Assembly: GCA_002408185.1 (NCBI GenBank)
Contig: DHQV01000107.1
Span: 2,271 to 18,209, forward strand
Direction of reading: 5' to 3'
DNA length: 15,939 nucleotides
From: Deltaproteobacteria bacterium UBA5329
GTDB taxonomy: Bacteria > Desulfobacterota > Syntrophorhabdia > Syntrophorhabdales > Syntrophorhabdaceae
Shown here in pieces: positions 13,799 through 15,939 of the stretch (position 1 is its first letter; every line of letters begins with the position of its first letter). The translations under genes and the position numbers were made by a program. Under the pieces are notes generated by a model. The model did not search any database. It was not told the origin of the DNA and was given only the letters and a program-made list of their open reading frames with translations.

Positions 13799-14065
13799 AT
13801 GAATAAGGATACAAATCAACAGGATGTCAGCATCGAGGATGGAAAGGACACGAAAGAAGCCGCCCCTGTCACGAAGAAATCCATCGTGATCGAAATGGTA
13901 AGCAAAAAAGGGGGAGCAACTGCCGAGGAGATGGCTCAAAAATGTACGGAAGCAGAACTCGGCAATTATGATCGGAATCTCAAGACAGTAAAACTCTGGC
14001 TCCCCAAGATTGGATTCAAGGTAAAGAAAGATGCAACCACAGGCAAATGGACGAAATTGAAATAA
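13799..14065 (+). CDS. Small basic winged-helix-like protein
   Basis: ATG 13799 is preferred because AAGGAGGG lies directly upstream; an ATG at 13784 would put that site inside the gene. The 88-residue product has a charged N-terminal tail, then KKSIVIEMVSKKGGATAEEM, KTVKLWLPKIGFKVKKD and a beta-hairpin-like end (ATTGKWTKLK). Helix, helix and terminal wing suggest a small winged-helix DNA-binding domain, somewhat like DUF3489-type proteins, but I cannot assign it firmly. It is transcribed away from the unknown operon, which would suit a regulator of that operon or of the operators at 11963-12007. A terminator follows 19 bases after its stop. Confidence 0.75.
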   Translation: MNKDTNQQDVSIEDGKDTKEAAPVTKKSIVIEMVSKKGGATAEEMAQKCTEAELGNYDRNLKTVKLWLPKIGFKVKKDATTGKWTKLK

Positions 14066-14084
14066 TCCCGACTTTTCTGATATG

Positions 14085-14116
14085 AAGCTCCGGAGCCAAC
14101 CTCTTCGGGGCTTTTT
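14085..14116 (+). terminator. Rho-independent terminator
   Basis: AAGCTCCG pairs with CGGGGCTT with one G-T pair, and inside it GAG pairs with CTC around CCAAC with a two-base bulge. It is followed by a T-run (14112-14116). Confidence 0.75.
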
Positions 14117-14260
14117 CATTTTCTAGAATCGAATGTACGGCGGTCTACATCAATTCTTCGATCATCCAAAGGATTCCCATAGCTCCCTATTCAATACTCG
14201 CAATGTCTGGTGAAAAAACTCCTAGTACACTCAAGTTACTGAAAATACTAAATATTTTTC

Positions 14261-14289
14261 TTGACGCCTACCCGAATCGTCTCTAGGAT
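14261..14289 (+). promoter_or_regulatory. Promoter for the recombinase operon
   Basis: TTGACG (14261-14266), 17 bases, then TAGGAT (14284-14289). The predicted start near 14297 gives a leader of about 100 bases. Confidence 0.5.
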
Positions 14290-14398
14290 TTTCGATAATG
14301 ATACATCAAAGTGCCTGTATTTTAGCAGACATAGAAACAGACATTAAGGATGAGATGATGTTAATCCCAGTACGAAATATGGAAAAAGGAAGGTCGAT

Positions 14399-15106
14399 AT
14401 GGCAGTGATAAAAGCGGTAGCATACCTCCGCGTATCATCGAAGGGCCAAGAGGCTGGATCAGGATTTGACCGACAGCTTTCCACGATCCTGAACTTCTGC
14501 CGAGCAAACAATCTATCAATCGAAAAGGTCTACAAAGAATCGATCTCCGGAGTTAAAGATGAGAATGAACGCCCTGAATTTGCGCTAATGATTAGCGGTG
14601 CGCTTTTGTCGGGCATAAATGTCGTCATTATCGAGTCTATGGATCGCCTTGCCCGTCAATACATCGTATCGGAGCAGATTGCCATGTATCTCGCCTCAAA
14701 AGGAATCGATCTATTCTCGGCAAACACGGGCGAGAATATAACAGAAGCTATGAAATCCGATCCATGGAGAAAGGCAACGATACGGTTCCAAGGATTGGTT
14801 GCCGAGCTTGAAAGGGATTTGATCCTGTTGCGACTCCGCAAAGGACGAGAGAAGAAAAGACAAGACACGGGGAAATGCGGGGGCGCACAGAGATACGGCG
14901 AACTTCCGGAAGAAAAAGAAGTCCTTAAACGGATTGCCTATTGGCGTCGCAGGATGCACGGAAATCCACCGATGAGTTATGAGAAGATCGCACAAAGGCT
15001 AAATTCCGAATACATACCTACGAAGACGGGAAGAAAATGGACTGCACAACTTGTCGCTCACATGATGCGACGAGGAAAGCAGAAAAAGGGGAAGATCGAT
15101 GGATAG
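14399..15106 (+). CDS. Serine recombinase (resolvase family)
   Basis: The 235-residue protein has the resolvase catalytic domain at about 5-150. Tyr9, Arg11 and the nucleophile Ser13 sit in AYLRVSSKGQ, and the SMDRLAR motif (Arg83, Arg86) lies at 81-86. The long E-helix-like segment around 125-150 (RFQGLVAELERDLILLRLRK) fits as well. Residues about 165-230 form a short recombinase-type DNA-binding region (MSYEKIAQRLNSEYIPTKTG, then KWTAQLVAHMMRR). It is longer than a classical resolvase and much shorter than large serine integrases, and it ends after one DNA-binding unit. GGAAGG lies 5 bases before ATG 14399. The end overlaps the next gene by 8 bases. It probably mobilises or resolves the surrounding element; its target site is unknown. 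Confidence 0.92.
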   Translation: MAVIKAVAYLRVSSKGQEAGSGFDRQLSTILNFCRANNLSIEKVYKESISGVKDENERPEFALMISGALLSGINVVIIESMDRLARQYIVSEQIAMYLASKGIDLFSANTGENITEAMKSDPWRKATIRFQGLVAELERDLILLRLRKGREKKRQDTGKCGGAQRYGELPEEKEVLKRIAYWRRRMHGNPPMSYEKIAQRLNSEYIPTKTGRKWTAQLVAHMMRRGKQKKGKIDG

Positions 15107-15692
15107 GGAAAGAGCGGTTGCCATTCATGAGGCATCCCATGTTGTCATAGGCTATATCAACTGGATGGAAATCCGGAAGGCGAGCATTACACGAACAAAA
15201 ACCAATGATACAGAAGGAAATACCGCGCTTTATTATGGAGGCGAAGTTACTCCCAGCAGTGTCAGAATCCACGATCCTCTTGTAACCATGCTCAAAGGAA
15301 CATATGCCCGCGATCTGGCAGTTTCCCGCGCAATAATGTTCAACACCGCAGGATATCTCGGGGAATTCATGTTTTCCGGTCAGAGTGACTTTTGGTTGTC
15401 CAATCCTAAACAATTATTCGTGGAAAATCCGGACATGAAGCATGCTTTCAAACATGCCATAAACGAGCACATTAGAAAGGAATCATTTGAACTCAATTGT
15501 GATATCACGTCCGCATACCTCGCGGGCGCATGGGGAATGGTTAACATGATCGCAGATAAATTGATTCAGGATAAGACCCTTTACGGGAGCCCCGATGAAT
15601 TCGCGAACATGAAAAAAGAAAGAATGTTGCCGAATCATAAAGCAAATCCCCTGATAAAGTTCATATTGGATCAGATATACGATGAAGATTAG
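15099..15692 (+). CDS. Stand-alone M41-like HExxH metallopeptidase
   Basis: The 197-residue protein begins RAVAIHEASHVVIGYI, with the zinc-binding HEASH at residues 10-14. It is followed by a strand (KASITRT) and later TAGYLGEFMFSGQSDFW, which lines up with the (A/G)GR-x-AEE-hydrophobic-FG...S-D segment of FtsH peptidases; Asp97 could be the third zinc ligand, 87 residues after the first His. The AAA ATPase and membrane parts of FtsH are absent, so it is a lone peptidase domain of a type seen on phages and mobile elements. AAGGGGA precedes ATG 15099. It overlaps the recombinase by 8 bases and the next gene by 11, so the three genes are translated together. The substrate is unknown. Confidence 0.8.
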   Translation: MDRERAVAIHEASHVVIGYINWMEIRKASITRTKTNDTEGNTALYYGGEVTPSSVRIHDPLVTMLKGTYARDLAVSRAIMFNTAGYLGEFMFSGQSDFWLSNPKQLFVENPDMKHAFKHAINEHIRKESFELNCDITSAYLAGAWGMVNMIADKLIQDKTLYGSPDEFANMKKERMLPNHKANPLIKFILDQIYDED

Positions 15693-15939
15693 CGAGAAAA
15701 ACCGAGAGCGAAAGACATCTACCTGTACGAAAGCAAAGACCAAAGAGAAGGGGTCCCCCGCCCCCTATGCGATTCATTTGCGTACAGCAGAGGATGTCAG
15801 GAGGCTCCTGTCGAGTACGATCAATGCTGTCCGGAAACATGAATTGGATGCTAGCATCGCCAGAACCGTAATCTACGGGGCATCTGTTCTGCTGACCGTA
15901 TTGCAACAGACTTCCTTTGTAAATTATCACTGTAAACTA
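15682..15939 (+). CDS. Unknown protein, 3' truncated by window edge
   Basis: From ATG 15682 the frame stays open for 86 codons to the end of the window, so the gene is cut by the edge. It overlaps the peptidase stop by 11 bases and has no ribosome site of its own, which fits translational coupling. The first 25 residues are very basic and Thr/Lys-rich (KNRERKTSTCTKAKTKEKG). They are followed by AIHLRTAEDVRRLLSSTINA and RKHELDASIARTVIYGASVL. This helical pattern recalls small phage- and plasmid-borne proteins found in similar gene sets, but I cannot name the family. Confidence 0.7.
   Translation, partial: MKISEKNRERKTSTCTKAKTKEKGSPAPYAIHLRTAEDVRRLLSSTINAVRKHELDASIARTVIYGASVLLTVLQQTSFVNYHCKL

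Larger units (their letters stand above)
14066..14398. other. Intergenic region before the recombinase
   Basis: It contains the terminator at 14085-14116, the promoter at 14261-14289 and a possible 17-codon leader frame at 14355-14408. Between 14117 and 14260 I see no gene or clear signal. Confidence 0.5.

Noticed and set aside
13584..14398. Large att sites for the serine recombinase.
   Set aside because: No direct repeat bracketing the recombinase itself is visible; the only clear pair (11257 and 12165) excludes it, so true attachment sites probably lie outside the window.

Overview
The window reads as a bacterial chromosome segment of moderate to high GC, most like an anaerobic Desulfobacterota (old Deltaproteobacteria) or a near relative. 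The support is the gene mix: DUF4388/PATAN signalling proteins, AmmeMemoRadiSam A and B proteins, a DUF1858 protein, maturation genes for a selenium-dependent molybdenum hydroxylase, and a sigma-32-like factor. No rRNA or tRNA is visible, so the taxonomy is inference.

Positions 1-4284 (+) hold a signalling cluster: the 3' part of a gene for a tandem 47-residue-repeat (propeller-like) protein, a DUF4388 protein with a winged-helix-like segment, a membrane Cache-HAMP receptor with no output domain, and a second, larger DUF4388-like protein. Their tight spacing suggests they work together as a sensor and its cytoplasmic partners. This is the best candidate in the window for an undescribed signalling system.

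Positions 4346-9401 (+) are housekeeping and metabolic. amrB and amrA come first, without the radical SAM partner, then a DUF1858 protein. The trio mocA-yqeB-xdhC follows, which together matures a molybdenum hydroxylase, although no hydroxylase is in view. An rpoH-like sigma factor starts 14 bases after xdhC. Convergent to it on the minus strand is ccdA (9590-10330), with a promoter placed almost directly at its first ATG.

Positions 10331-11248 hold hairpin repeats of the ATTCCG...CGGAAT type and a decayed, frameshifted remnant of comEC (minus). The comEC homology stops abruptly at about 11248, beside one of two 29-base direct repeats (11257-11285 and 12165-12193) that flank a 0.9 kb cassette with a small HNH nuclease gene, a true terminator and a pair of identical palindromic operators. 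From here rightward the DNA looks like accessory or mobile sequence.

Positions 12194-15939 are this accessory region, visibly AT-richer in its first part. It holds a two-gene minus-strand operon of unknown function (13613 to 12211) behind a near-consensus sigma-70 promoter, a divergently transcribed small basic winged-helix-like protein, and then a tightly overlapping plus-strand set: a serine recombinase, a stand-alone M41-like HExxH peptidase and an unknown protein that runs off the window end. The recombinase probably mobilised this region. The unknown two-gene operon is the second candidate for something undescribed.
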